A stretch of DNA of 35,768 bases from Synechococcus sp. BS30m-G31 (GCA_016777265.1 JADHRU010000003.1:1-35768), one strand, 5' to 3'; counted from the stretch's first letter, positions 1-10,163 are shown. Notes: a model not told the origin generated them from the sequence alone. Numbers and translations are program-made.

Positions 1-306
1 CTGCATGTTTCAAGCAGCCGCACTGGCTGGCTGAAGGCCTATGGCAACGCGGGCTCCCTTGTGCTGCCCATCGCCCATGGCGAAGGTCGTTATCAGTGCA
101 GCAACGACACCTTGAAACAACTTCAGGATGACGACTCCATTGCGCTTCGATACGGATCAAACCCCAATGGTTCAGTTGAAGACATTGCTGGAATCACCAA
201 TGCTTCTGGCAATGTTCTGGGACTCATGCCCCATCCAGAGCGCGCCTGTGATCCAGCCACCGGTGGCACCGACGGCCGCAGCATGCTGCAAGCCCTGCTG
301 AACTGA
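1..306 (+). CDS. purQ: Phosphoribosylformylglycinamidine synthase subunit PurQ, C-terminal part (5' end outside window)
   Basis: Frame 1 is open from base 1 to TGA at 304-306; class I glutamine amidotransferase C-terminus with PIAHGEGRY and [10 protein letters not shown] motifs. Confidence 0.92.
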   Translation: MHVSSSRTGWLKAYGNAGSLVLPIAHGEGRYQCSNDTLKQLQDDDSIALRYGSNPNGSVEDIAGITNASGNVLGLMPHPERACDPATGGTDGRSMLQALLN

Positions 307-1271
307 TGATCCAGCGCCGTTCGCTGCTGATCTCAGGGGCGGCCACTGCACTGGGTGCGCTCATCGGCGGACGGGCCAACGCTCGAGCTAAAGCATCCAT
401 CCCCAACCTTCCACCCCTCCGAAAGGGATCCCGCTTACGCGCCGTTAATCCGGGCACTTGGATCGAGCCAGACACAACATTTGATGCCCTGATCGACCGC
501 TGCGCCACCGAGGGTTGGACCTTGGAGATTCCGACCTCAGTGACTGAACAATGGCGATATTTTTCGGGCCGCGACCATGAACGGGCATTCGAGCTATCAA
601 CGGCTTGGGCGGATCCCAACGTTGACGCCGTGATCTCTCTCGGTGGGGGATGGGGCAGCGCTCGTGTCTTGGAGGCTGGTTTTCAGTTCCCCCGTCGGCC
701 CAAATGGAGCCTTGGCTTTTCAGACAGCTCTTCCCTTCTGCTTGCCCAGTGGTCCGCCGGGCTGCCTGGGGCCATTCATGGCTCCACAAGTGGGCCAGCA
801 GAGCAATGGCAGCGAACCGTTGCCCTGCTCAAAGGACTGCCCGTCGCGCCCCTTGATGGACGAGGGCTGGTTCAAGGCATTGGAGAAGGCCCTCTCGTGG
901 TGACCAACCTCACCGTGGGAACCCATCTAATCGGCACCCCCTGGATGCCCTCTCTCGATGGAGCCATTGTGGTGTTTGAGGACGTTGGGGAAGCCCCTTA
1001 TCGAGTGGACCGGATGTTGACCCAATGGAGAAGCGCCGGGCTGTTGGACAAGTTGGCCGGGGTGGCATGTGGTCGGTTCAGCTGGATGGAAAACGACATC
1101 TTGCCGGGTGATTTCAGCATGGAAGAGGTTCTCGAAAACCGCCTGGGAGGACTGGGAGTGCCCTTGGTCGTGAACTTACCCATCGGCCACGGCCTTCCCA
1201 ACCAGGCCCTGCCGTTGGGGCAGCGGGCACGCCTGGATGGTCGACGCGGGAGGCTTTCGCTCCTTCCTTGA
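306..1271 (+). CDS. LD-carboxypeptidase family protein (peptidase S66), Tat-like signal
   Basis: [22 protein letters not shown] leader; GGGWGSARVLE and SLGFSDSSSLLLAQ (S66 nucleophile region), PLVVNLPIGHG motif. Confidence 0.85.
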   Translation: MIQRRSLLISGAATALGALIGGRANARAKASIPNLPPLRKGSRLRAVNPGTWIEPDTTFDALIDRCATEGWTLEIPTSVTEQWRYFSGRDHERAFELSTAWADPNVDAVISLGGGWGSARVLEAGFQFPRRPKWSLGFSDSSSLLLAQWSAGLPGAIHGSTSGPAEQWQRTVALLKGLPVAPLDGRGLVQGIGEGPLVVTNLTVGTHLIGTPWMPSLDGAIVVFEDVGEAPYRVDRMLTQWRSAGLLDKLAGVACGRFSWMENDILPGDFSMEEVLENRLGGLGVPLVVNLPIGHGLPNQALPLGQRARLDGRRGRLSLLP

Positions 1272-3046
1272 TTCGCGCCCTTGTTCTGCTGCTGATTCTT
1301 TGCACTGACCTCAGCTGCCCTGAGCTCGTTGCTGCTGAGCTTGTGGGCGCTGCTCCCGTGAGTCGGGATGACCCCGAGGGCGCTGAAAGTAGCCATCGAG
1401 CAATCTCCTCAGCCGCAGGTTTAGCGGTGGTGGTGACAGCCCATCCACTCGCAACGGATGCTGCCCGCGAGATGTTGAAGCAAGGAGGCGATGCGGTGGA
1501 TGCCCTCGTGGCAGCACAAACCGTGCTGGCCGTGGTGGAACCGCAAAGCTCAGGCCTGGGCGGTGGCGGATTTCTGTTGCATTGGAATGCCCGACAACAG
1601 ACGTTGGAGGTGCTCGATGGTCGAGAACAGGCACCAAGTTCGAGCCAACCGGACGATCTACTGAGATCTGACGGAGGTCCCATTCCGTGGCGTGAAGCCT
1701 CCAGCCAACTCCGCGCCATTGGCATCCCAGGCACCGTGGCTCTGCTGTGGGATGCCCATCAGCGCTTTGGTCGCCTCCCATGGGACAGCACGTTTCAACC
1801 GGCCATCAACTTGGCCCGTGAGGGGTTTCGACCCACCCCACGGCTCTTGCGCTCGATCAGCCTGGCCAAACGGATCGGCACAGGCCACAGCCCCGGATTT
1901 GATCAGCTCTATCGACCTGGTGGTGAACGACCAAGCCTGGATCAGGTGTTTCGAAATCCGGTACTCGGAGACACCCTTGCGCAGATTGCACGGGACGGTG
2001 GTCCCACGTTTTACGACGGGGTGCTGGCCGCTCAAATCCTGAATGGCATCGCCGATCTTGGCTCGAATGAGCAGGCCTTTCAGGGATGGTCGTCAGCAGA
2101 TCTCAAGAACTACTCCGTCATTCGACGGCGTCCGGTTTGCCACCCCATCCAGCGCTGGAAGCTCTGCACTGTGCCACCACCAAGTGGTGGCGGGCTCGCC
2201 ATCCTCCAAACCCTGGCGCTGTTGGATGCCACTGGAGTGATCTCCAATCCCAGACGCCCAAAGGCGTGGCAACGGTTTGCCACGGCCCTCCAATGGGCCG
2301 ATGCCGATCGCTCTTATTGGGTCAACGACCCAAACGACTGGCCTGTACCGATGCAGGGATTGCTAGCTCCGCAATACCTCCGGGGACGAGCCAAGGCGAT
2401 GCTGGATCAGCCGTACTCCCTTCCAGGTCCAGGGTTGCCACCGGGGCGCAGCCGTTACCCCTTTGCCAGAACAAGTCCTGGCATTGAGCAAGGGACGACC
2501 CATCTTTCCATCGTTGATCGACACGGAAACATGGCCGTCTACACAGGATCGGTGGAAACAGTCTTTGGAAGTCGCCACGTCGTCGCCGGAATGGTGATGA
2601 ACAATCAGCTCACAGACTTCGCCTTTCAGCCAGCCATCCAGGGGCGACCGGTCGCGAACCGTCGCCGTGCAGGCAAACGCCCGATGTCATCCATGGCACC
2701 GCTCATCGTGTTCGAACAGGGACAACCCGTCCTGGCCGTGGGGTCCCCTGGAGGACGAACCATTCCCCACTTCATCAGTCGTGTGCTGATGGCATCGCTG
2801 TTGTGGGGACTCACCCCTGAACAGTCCGTTGCCATGCCCCATCTCTCGATCCGCGGCAATGGGCTGGTGGCTGAACGCGATTCACCCATCCCCTGGCCAT
2901 TTGCTTGGACAGAGCTCAGTGGGGGAGAGCAGGAGATCAGATCCCAACCGCTGAACAGCGGCATTGCCCTGCTTCAGCTGATCCAAGGGCGCTGGCATGG
3001 CGTCGCGGATCCGCGGAGGGAGGGCACCGCGATAGCCATTCCTTGA
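1268..3046 (+). CDS. ggt: Gamma-glutamyltransferase
   Basis: SSGLGGGGFLLHW, EQGTTHLSIVDRHGNMAVYTGSVE (catalytic Thr), GSPGGRTIP; overlaps the upstream ORF by 4 bp. Confidence 0.93.
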   Translation: MIRALVLLLILCTDLSCPELVAAELVGAAPVSRDDPEGAESSHRAISSAAGLAVVVTAHPLATDAAREMLKQGGDAVDALVAAQTVLAVVEPQSSGLGGGGFLLHWNARQQTLEVLDGREQAPSSSQPDDLLRSDGGPIPWREASSQLRAIGIPGTVALLWDAHQRFGRLPWDSTFQPAINLAREGFRPTPRLLRSISLAKRIGTGHSPGFDQLYRPGGERPSLDQVFRNPVLGDTLAQIARDGGPTFYDGVLAAQILNGIADLGSNEQAFQGWSSADLKNYSVIRRRPVCHPIQRWKLCTVPPPSGGGLAILQTLALLDATGVISNPRRPKAWQRFATALQWADADRSYWVNDPNDWPVPMQGLLAPQYLRGRAKAMLDQPYSLPGPGLPPGRSRYPFARTSPGIEQGTTHLSIVDRHGNMAVYTGSVETVFGSRHVVAGMVMNNQLTDFAFQPAIQGRPVANRRRAGKRPMSSMAPLIVFEQGQPVLAVGSPGGRTIPHFISRVLMASLLWGLTPEQSVAMPHLSIRGNGLVAERDSPIPWPFAWTELSGGEQEIRSQPLNSGIALLQLIQGRWHGVADPRREGTAIAIP

Positions 3047-3056
3047 AACAGAAGCT

Positions 3057-4208
3057 ATGAGTCAAAAACCGAAGGATGGAATCGTGGCAGATCTCACCAT
3101 TGCCAATTCCGTTGTCAATCTCATCCAGGGGGATATCCAAGAACACCTGCCGATGTCGCACATTCCCTTGGCAGGAGATGTGCTTGGCCTGGGAACCACC
3201 ACCAGCATCGACAACGGCGAACTCACTTTTCTCCGAAATCGAGATAACACCACCGCTATTTGGCGCTGCATAGCCCACGACGGCAGCATCGTGCGCCTTT
3301 CCCCTGGCGATGGAAGCAGCAACTTTCCTTACGTGTGTTTCACCGCAGACGCCACGGCTCTGCGGAGACCTGTCCAGCTGAGCAGGCTCGGGGCTCAGGA
3401 AGGGCGACCACTGCAAGAACTCGTCGAAGCAGCGATCAAAGCAGGGCGTCAACAGGGAACCCTGGAGGACGCCCCTGTTTATGGGGTTCGACTTGTGGCC
3501 CACTGGCAAGAGTTGGTGATCACCGTGGCCTCCAAGCTCTGCATGGGTCAGCAACGCCGCAACAAAGGATTGGTCACCAGCAATGCCAACCCAGCAACCG
3601 CGGAACGGAGCATCTACGACACGCTTCAGCACTACCGACTCTCTCCGCTAAGCCAAGAGGACACCAACGATCCGATTCAATATCTGGGTCGGTCCATGCA
3701 CTGGGACTGCTGTGGCTTCTTCGATACGGAACCCGAACGCGGACGCGTCACCGTTCCCCAAGCGGGAGCCCATCTGCATCTGCATGGATGCAGCACGGAC
3801 TTGGCCTACGGAGGTCACCTACACCATGAACATGCATCCAGCAGGCTGGGTGCGCTCGACAGCTTGGTGCTCTACCCGCTGAGAACCATCCAAAAGCTCT
3901 CCAGCGACCTCGCCATTGAACAGCTTCGCTACGACAAGGGGTTAATCCATTTTCGAGCGGTCAACCTCGGGGCACTCGACGTCAACGACGTCGGCATCAG
4001 CGTGGTGTTGGACGACTCATACAGCAGCCATCGCTATGTGCGGATTCCCTGGATGGATGCGGGTGGATCAGAAGACTTCGCCGTGGCCTGGGAGCTCACG
4101 CCTGGTGCGCATCAGATCGAGGTGATCGCTGATCCCGAAGAACGGGTCATCGAAGCCGCGCGTGCTCGAGAAAACAACCGATTGCAACTGAAGCTTGTGG
4201 TGCCTTAG
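3057..4208 (+). CDS. Alpha-acetolactate decarboxylase-like domain with C-terminal CARDB-like domain (uncharacterised)
   Basis: LGLGTTTSIDNGELTFLRN, PVYGVRLVAHW and HLHLHGCSTDLAYGGH resemble ALDC metal/active-site segments; C-terminal FRAVNLGALDVNDVGISVVLDD...WELTPGAHQIEVIADPEERVIEAARARENN resembles CARDB. Confidence 0.65.
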   Translation: MSQKPKDGIVADLTIANSVVNLIQGDIQEHLPMSHIPLAGDVLGLGTTTSIDNGELTFLRNRDNTTAIWRCIAHDGSIVRLSPGDGSSNFPYVCFTADATALRRPVQLSRLGAQEGRPLQELVEAAIKAGRQQGTLEDAPVYGVRLVAHWQELVITVASKLCMGQQRRNKGLVTSNANPATAERSIYDTLQHYRLSPLSQEDTNDPIQYLGRSMHWDCCGFFDTEPERGRVTVPQAGAHLHLHGCSTDLAYGGHLHHEHASSRLGALDSLVLYPLRTIQKLSSDLAIEQLRYDKGLIHFRAVNLGALDVNDVGISVVLDDSYSSHRYVRIPWMDAGGSEDFAVAWELTPGAHQIEVIADPEERVIEAARARENNRLQLKLVVP

Positions 4209-4223
4209 GCACGTTGCACAAAC

Positions 4224-4250
4224 AAAAAAATGGGGCCCACTGGGCCCCAA
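4224..4250 (-). terminator. Rho-independent terminator of class II FBA
   Basis: Minus strand reads GGGGCCCAGTGGGCCCC followed by ATTTTTTTG: perfect GC-rich hairpin plus T-tract, just past the stop at 4273. Confidence 0.88.
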
Positions 4251-4272
4251 GCGATTCATGGCTGAGTGCTGA

Positions 4273-5346
4273 TCAGGCAGCAACAGCGGTTTTGGGATCA
4301 AGAACACCCTTGGCGTACAGGCCGGCGTAGTAGTTGATGTCGCTTTGCTTGATCTTGCTGGCATTACCGGCAGCCCAGAACTGCTGATAACGATCGAGGC
4401 AAACCTGCTTCATGTACTTCCGAGCCGGCTTGTTGAAGTGGCGGGGATCGAAATTGGCAGGATCAGCCATGGCTGCTTCACGAACAGCAGCGGTGAAGGC
4501 GAGGCGGTTATCGGTGTCGATGTTCACCTTGCGAACACCATTACGAATGCCTTCCTGGATCTCTTCGACAGGAACGCCGTAGGTCTCAGGGATAGCACCG
4601 CCGTACTTGTTGATCATCTCCAGCCATTCCTGAGGAACGGAGGAGGAACCATGCATCACCAGGTGGGTGTTGGGGATGGCTTTATGGATTTCAGCGATGC
4701 GGCTGATCGCCAGCACTTCACCTGTGGGCTTGCGGGTGAATTTGTAGGCACCATGGCTTGTGCCGATGGCGATGGCCAAGGCATCAACCTTTGTTTTGGC
4801 GACAAAATCAGCAGCTTCTGCTGGGTCGGTGAGGAGCTGATCTTTGGAGAGCTCACCCTCAAAGCCATGGCCGTCTTCGGCTTCACCTTTACCCGTTTCT
4901 AAGGAGCCGAGGCAACCCAGTTCACCTTCAACACTTACGCCGATGGCATGGGCAACATCCACCACGTCTTTGGTGACATTGACGTTGTAGTCGTAGCTGG
5001 CAGGTGTCTTGGCATCAGCTTCGAGGGAACCGTCCATCATCACGGAGGTGAAGCCGTTAGCGGCAGCACCGAAGCAGGTAGCGGGGCTATTGCCGTGGTC
5101 CTGGTGCATCACCACCGGGATGTTGGGGTAAGTCTCAACCGCAGCCAGGATCAGGTGGCGAAGAAAGTTTTCGCCTGCATAGGTCCGCGCACCGCGCGAT
5201 GCCTGCAGGATCACTGGGGAATCGGTCTCGTTAGCCGCTTCCATGATCGACTGCACCTGCTCAAGGTTGTTCACGTTGAAGGCAGGAATGCCATAGCCGT
5301 TTTCGGCGGCGTGGTCTAGCAGTAGACGGAGCGGTACGAGCGCCAT
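4273..5346 (-). CDS. fba: Fructose-bisphosphate aldolase class II
   Basis: [55 protein letters not shown]; full-length. Confidence 0.96.
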   Translation of the reverse strand: MALVPLRLLLDHAAENGYGIPAFNVNNLEQVQSIMEAANETDSPVILQASRGARTYAGENFLRHLILAAVETYPNIPVVMHQDHGNSPATCFGAAANGFTSVMMDGSLEADAKTPASYDYNVNVTKDVVDVAHAIGVSVEGELGCLGSLETGKGEAEDGHGFEGELSKDQLLTDPAEAADFVAKTKVDALAIAIGTSHGAYKFTRKPTGEVLAISRIAEIHKAIPNTHLVMHGSSSVPQEWLEMINKYGGAIPETYGVPVEEIQEGIRNGVRKVNIDTDNRLAFTAAVREAAMADPANFDPRHFNKPARKYMKQVCLDRYQQFWAAGNASKIKQSDINYYAGLYAKGVLDPKTAVAA

Positions 5347-5472
5347 AGTGAAATCTCAGTGAAGGCCATTCAACGGACAAATGTCCGTAGCCGCGAGACT
5401 TTACCTTTGAGTCGTGTGAAATGTCACGACACTCCGTTGCCTAAACGACGAGGGAGTGTCAGATGCAATCGC

Positions 5473-6542
5473 TTAGTAGGTGTAACCAGCCAGAAATAGC
5501 TGTTCATCAGACGACGGTTGTGACCCTGCGACATAACGACCTTGAGAGGCTTCGGAATTGGCTTATGCACGCGCAAGAAGCGCGGCTTGACCCTGTTCCC
5601 CGTCTCCGATCCTTTCCACGCTTTCAAACATGAATGTTGAAGTGCCCGTCCATAGGAAAAGCCGAGATTCCAGCTTGCTTTTTTAGGGAAACTATTCATC
5701 GTATTGAGATAAATAGATGCAGCTTCTTCACTCAAGCCACCGGAGAGAAAAACAATTCCTGGAACATTGGCAGGAGCACTTCTTTCCAAGGTTCGGACTG
5801 TCATTTCAGCAACAATCCTTGGATCGGCCTTCTGGGGACAATCAGCCCCCTGCACCGTCATCGATGGCTTAAGCAATGTGCCTTCTAAAAGAACACCTTT
5901 GGCATGGCAAGCCTGATCAACCTCTTGGATAACTCGCTCTTGAACAGCTGCCGTCACCTCAATCGTATGGTCACCATCCATCAAAATTTCAGGCTCAATA
6001 ATTGGGACTAAACCCGACTCCTGAACACTTCTGGCATAACGGGCAAGCCCCCAGGAATTTTCACGAACCGAGAGATCAGAAGGACAGCCATCGGCTGTGA
6101 TCTGGAGAACTGCGCGCCACTTAGCAAAGCGAGCACCTTGGGCGTAGTAGTCGGCAGCACGCTCCACCAAGCCATCGAGACCAGTGCAAAGGGTTTCCAC
6201 AGATCCTGCGCCAGGAAGAGGGCGAAGACCCTGATCAACTTTGATTCCTGGGATCACACCCAGATTCTGCAATTTTTAAACCATCGACTCACCGTCTGCA
6301 TCGTTTTGGAACAACGTCTCTTCGTAGAGAATCGCTCCACTGATGTATTGCCCTAGGCCTGCTGATGTGAACAGCATGCCGCGATAGGCCTGGCGATTTG
6401 CCTCTGTATTTTCAACATTTATTGAGCCCAATCTCTTGCCAACTGTCTTGGTGGATTCATCCACAGCAAGAATTCCTTTCCCAGACTCAGCGAGAGCACG
6501 TGCTGTTGCAATGAGCTCTTGAGAAAAGTCAGACAGCGACAT
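5473..6542 (-). pseudogene. fda: Class I fructose-bisphosphate aldolase, disrupted by two TAA codons and one frameshift
   Basis: ORFs 6276..6542 and 5424..6272 are in the same frame, separated by TAA (ESMV*KLQNLGVIPGIKV). Near 5598-5601 the reading shifts frame: the alternate frame reads EQGQAALLARA*ANSEASQGRYVAGSQPSSDEQLFLAGYTY*, the expected C-terminus, with another TAA at 5563-5565 and the ancestral stop at 5473-5475. Confidence 0.92.
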
Positions 6543-6666
6543 ACTTAACCAAAAAGGAAATAGTTATCTAGTCGGAAAATTGCTACGACTTGTCATTCGC
6601 TAACAAGCCATCGTGTCAATTGCGACAAATCATTGATTCATAGCGTTCAAAATTTAGGAATTCAGG

Positions 6667-7734
6667 CTATTTCGATGCCGCTGCATCACACGCAAGCCGG
6701 CTCGCCACGCCTTCCATCAATCCCGGAACCATCGGTTGCCCGCTGCGCATACTCTCCGCCCACCAGCCCTGAATCCTTGCCACGGGAGCCACGCGACCAT
6801 CACTCCAGGTGGTGGAGAAGGCCAAATCCGCATCAGCCTGGATCGATCGCAGCGGTTCTCCAGGGGATGCATGCCAAAGGGAAAAACCATGGACATAGTC
6901 CTTTTGGTTCTCGCTACCCAGGATCATGGTTCCCTTGGATCCATACACCTCCAACCAGCAGCCGCGGCCTTGGCGAGCGACCGACGCAAGATTCAACTGC
7001 GCTGGCACTGCACAATCGGAACGCCCTTGCCAGTTCAGGGTGGTCTGAATCAAGGCGACGTCTTCCGCATCAACGGCTTTCATCGCACCATCCGCGCCAG
7101 GGCGCTCAGGAATTGAGACGCTGTTCAGCGCTTGGACCGAACCCACCGGACCAATCAACCAAGCCAACGTATCGAAAGCATGGGTCCCCAAGGCACCGAT
7201 CACTCCACCGCCGGCTTTGCGATCGGAATACCAGTTCCAGCCACGGCTGGCATCGGCCCGGCTACTCATCAACCAATCCAACTTGACCAACCAAGGGGTC
7301 CCCACGGCGCCCGAGCGCAACAAGCGCTCGGCCTGCATGAATAACGGCACCGCTCTGTATTCGTAATCCACAGCGACGCTTCGCTGTTGCCGCAGCGCTA
7401 ACCGCTGCAATTCCATCGCCTCATCTGCATGCAGCGCGATCGGTTTTTCCAGCAACACATGTTTGCCCGCTTGAAGCGCTGCTCGGGCCAAATCGAAACG
7501 CGGGCCTGGAGGCGTCGCCACAATCACCGCATCCACCACGGGATCAGCCAGCAACGCATCCCAGTTGTCGTATCCCTTAAGCCCCGACGCCGCACAGGCC
7601 TGATCCAAACGCTCACGGCGGGGATGCCAAATCGCCACCGCCTCTAAGTCCTGATTGGCCTCTAAGGCCGGCAGATGCACCTTTTCACCGAAACCAAGTC
7701 CGGCAACAGCAACGCCAATGGGTTGTGTGGACAT
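6667..7734 (-). CDS. Gfo/Idh/MocA family NAD(P)-dependent oxidoreductase
   Basis: GVAVAGLGFGEKVHLPAL, VDAVIVATPPGPRFDLARAALQAGKHVLLEKPIALHADEA. Confidence 0.92.
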   Translation of the reverse strand: MSTQPIGVAVAGLGFGEKVHLPALEANQDLEAVAIWHPRRERLDQACAASGLKGYDNWDALLADPVVDAVIVATPPGPRFDLARAALQAGKHVLLEKPIALHADEAMELQRLALRQQRSVAVDYEYRAVPLFMQAERLLRSGAVGTPWLVKLDWLMSSRADASRGWNWYSDRKAGGGVIGALGTHAFDTLAWLIGPVGSVQALNSVSIPERPGADGAMKAVDAEDVALIQTTLNWQGRSDCAVPAQLNLASVARQGRGCWLEVYGSKGTMILGSENQKDYVHGFSLWHASPGEPLRSIQADADLAFSTTWSDGRVAPVARIQGWWAESMRSGQPMVPGLMEGVASRLACDAAASK

Positions 7735-7735
7735 G

Positions 7736-8107
7736 TCAGCTGGAGAGAGGTTCGTTGCAGACAGCTTCGATCACCGAAACGATCAAACCATCGTTCTCTG
7801 CAGCCTGAAAAGTGGAACGAAATCGGGGAATTCCGTTGACTTGTTTGTCGCGATACAGCGACTGCCCACAATCAAGCTCCATCACGTAAAGCTCCCCCTG
7901 ACGCTGTTCTCCATCCTCGGATGGAGCTGGCGTAAACCGACTGAGCACAGTGCGCAGACCGTTTTTATTGTCTCGAATACTGCCGCGGTCCCACCACTGC
8001 TGCCCCGCATCGGTGGCAGGCACTTCAATCCATTCCACGGGTCCAGCCCAGCTGATTCCCACAAAACAGAACAGGGCGATGAACAGAACAAGAAGGCGAC
8101 GAATCAT
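7736..8107 (-). CDS. Hypothetical secreted protein
   Basis: Signal peptide [23 protein letters not shown]; tightly spaced between accD and the oxidoreductase on the same strand. Confidence 0.75.
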   Translation of the reverse strand: MIRRLLVLFIALFCFVGISWAGPVEWIEVPATDAGQQWWDRGSIRDNKNGLRTVLSRFTPAPSEDGEQRQGELYVMELDCGQSLYRDKQVNGIPRFRSTFQAAENDGLIVSVIEAVCNEPLSS

Positions 8108-8985
8108 GCGTTAGTGAGCTCCAACGACTTCGATCCATGCAGGCGGAGGAGAGATGCCAGCGTGCTGCGGAATTGGGTCCGCGGAACGATGGTGTCGACG
8201 AAACCGTGGTCTTGGAGATATTCAGCCGTTTGAAAGTTATCGGGCAATTTCTCACGCAACGTTTGTTCAATCACCCGACGACCGGCAAACCCAATCAAGG
8301 CCTTCGGCTCAGCCAAAATCAGATCACCCAGCATCGCAAAGCTTGCGGTAACGCCACCCGTGGTGGGGTGGGTGAGCAGCGGTAAATACAGCAGCTCAGC
8401 CTCCCGGTGACGTTCCAGAGCTCCAGAAATTTTGGCCATCTGCATCAGGCTCAACATCCCCTCCTGCATGCGCGCACCCCCGGATGCACACACGATCAAC
8501 AGGGGGAGCTTGCGTTTGGTGCATTCCTCCACCAAACGGGTGATTTTTTCCCCCACCACAGAGCCCATGGATCCGCCCATGAAGCGAAAATCCATGACCG
8601 CCAAACCCATGCCAATCCCATCCACGAGGCACAATCCGGTGACCACCCCATCGTTCAATCCCGTCGCAGCCTGACTTTCCCGCAGGCGGTCTGCGTAGGC
8701 ACGACGATCTTTAAATCCCAGTGGGTCGATGGGAGCCAGATGCTCATTCAGGGGTTGGAAACTCTCCGAATCAGCAATCAAAGCAATCCGTTCGGAGCTG
8801 TCGATGCGGTGGTGGTATCCACAGCCGGCACAGACACTGGCGTTCAAGCGAAGGTCCTTGAGATACACAACAAGTCCGCACTCGGGGCACTTGCTCCAAA
8901 GGCCATCCCCCTCTTCGGGTTCCTGTTTGACATTGCCGACGTACTGACCTTTACGGCGATCAGCAAACCAGTCGAACAGAGACAC
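8104..8985 (-). CDS. accD: Acetyl-CoA carboxylase carboxyltransferase subunit beta
   Basis: Zn-finger [56 protein letters not shown]. Confidence 0.97.
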   Translation of the reverse strand: MSLFDWFADRRKGQYVGNVKQEPEEGDGLWSKCPECGLVVYLKDLRLNASVCAGCGYHHRIDSSERIALIADSESFQPLNEHLAPIDPLGFKDRRAYADRLRESQAATGLNDGVVTGLCLVDGIGMGLAVMDFRFMGGSMGSVVGEKITRLVEECTKRKLPLLIVCASGGARMQEGMLSLMQMAKISGALERHREAELLYLPLLTHPTTGGVTASFAMLGDLILAEPKALIGFAGRRVIEQTLREKLPDNFQTAEYLQDHGFVDTIVPRTQFRSTLASLLRLHGSKSLELTNA

Positions 8986-9007
8986 ACGAACCGGTCGGTT
9001 GATTCCA

Positions 9008-9808
9008 TTAAAGACCCATCCATGGCGTCAGAGCCGCCTGCCATTGATCCCACCACCAAAAAGGCCCCATTAACCACACCAGCCAAATGCCCAGGGCGAT
9101 GAATGGGCCGAAGGGAAACGGTTGCTGCGGAGCCAAGCGTCCGGTGATCCGAGCCACGCCGCCAACGACGGCACCAGCCAACACCGCAAGACCCATCGCC
9201 AGGCCAATACCCCATAGACCAAGCCAAGCCCCTCCCATGGCAGCGAGTTTGGCGTCGCCAAGGCCAAGCGCCGGCTTCCCCACCAAACGCTCTGCCAAAG
9301 AACTCAGTCCCTCCAAAGCCAAAAGCGACAGCACCGTGGCGATCAGATGCTGGACGAACACAGGGACTCCAGCCATAGCACTGATCGCCAACCCCACCAA
9401 CACACCCCAGCGACAGAGGGGTTCGGGCAACCACATGTGATCGAAATCGATCAAAACGAGGGGAAGCAGCAGGGCAATCAGGGGAAGTCCAGCCCAGGGC
9501 AACACTGCAGTGGGCAAGTCACCGCCCCCACTGGGCTGCACATAGGCCGCACTGAGCCACAACCCAGCGCTGAGGGCCTCAACAATGGGGTAGCGGACAC
9601 TGATGGGAGAACGACAATCGCGACAACGACCCAGTAACAACAGCCATCCGACGACCGGCAGGTTGTCGTGCCACCGCACGCCATGGCCACAACGGGGGCA
9701 ATGGCTGCTTGGAACAACAACCGACTCTTGCCTGGGCAGACGCCACGCCACCACATTGGTGAAACTGCCCACACAAGCTCCAAACAGGGCAAGAACTAGC
9801 CCCTGCAT
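9008..9808 (-). CDS. pilD: Prepilin peptidase (A24 family)
   Basis: [29 protein letters not shown] two CxxC pairs; [11 protein letters not shown] and GLGDAKL aspartate motifs; multiple TM segments. Confidence 0.93.
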   Translation of the reverse strand: MQGLVLALFGACVGSFTNVVAWRLPRQESVVVPSSHCPRCGHGVRWHDNLPVVGWLLLLGRCRDCRSPISVRYPIVEALSAGLWLSAAYVQPSGGGDLPTAVLPWAGLPLIALLLPLVLIDFDHMWLPEPLCRWGVLVGLAISAMAGVPVFVQHLIATVLSLLALEGLSSLAERLVGKPALGLGDAKLAAMGGAWLGLWGIGLAMGLAVLAGAVVGGVARITGRLAPQQPFPFGPFIALGIWLVWLMGPFWWWDQWQAALTPWMGL

Positions 9809-10083
9809 CGGTTTCTCCCTCGAGTGCTACGACCACGAATCAGATCGATGCCAACAAACTCTTCGTCTGGCAACAGCACAGGCACCTCAAAAGCCACACG
9901 ACCATTTCCATTGCGCAAATGGATCACGGCACCAAGGGGATCCAAACCGGAGGGTGTAGTGGAGAGGTAATTGAAATATGTGGATCGTGCCAGAGCAATC
10001 AAGGCTCGGCTATCGACACGATCCCAGCGCGGTGTGCTTGGTGTACCAACAGCACCGCGAATTTCGAAGGAGGGCGAAGACAA
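9796..10083 (-). CDS. Hypothetical protein
   Basis: 95-aa ORF overlapping the pilD start by 13 bp, starting just downstream of the prk terminator. Confidence 0.55.
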   Translation of the reverse strand: MSSPSFEIRGAVGTPSTPRWDRVDSRALIALARSTYFNYLSTTPSGLDPLGAVIHLRNGNGRVAFEVPVLLPDEEFVGIDLIRGRSTRGRNRCRG

Positions 10084-10085
10084 AG

Positions 10086-10116
10086 AAAAAGGCCCACCTG
10101 ATCAATCAGATGGACC
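10086..10116 (-). terminator. Rho-independent terminator of prk
   Basis: Minus strand GGUCCAUCUGAU-UG-AUCAGGUGGGCC (12-bp stem with G-U pairs) followed by TTTTTCTTTG. Confidence 0.82.
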
Positions 10117-10163
10117 CATTGTAGAGATAAAAGTTCAATCCAATCTTGATTGGATTACCACGT

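Noticed and set aside
4345-4902. 185-aa plus-strand ORF inside the class II aldolase
   Set aside because: Exact antisense of a highly conserved coding region with no recognisable domain; a shadow ORF.
5373-6542. Selenocysteine or pyrrolysine recoding as the explanation of the aldolase stops
   Set aside because: The stops are TAA, not TGA/TAG, and a separate frameshift is present; no SECIS/PYLIS-type structure was noticed.
6633-7286. 217-aa plus-strand ORF antisense to the Gfo/Idh/MocA gene
   Set aside because: Pro/His/Ser-rich shadow ORF with no domain.
8407-9102. 231-aa plus-strand ORF antisense to accD
   Set aside because: Antisense to strongly conserved accD; composition is that of a complementary-frame artefact.
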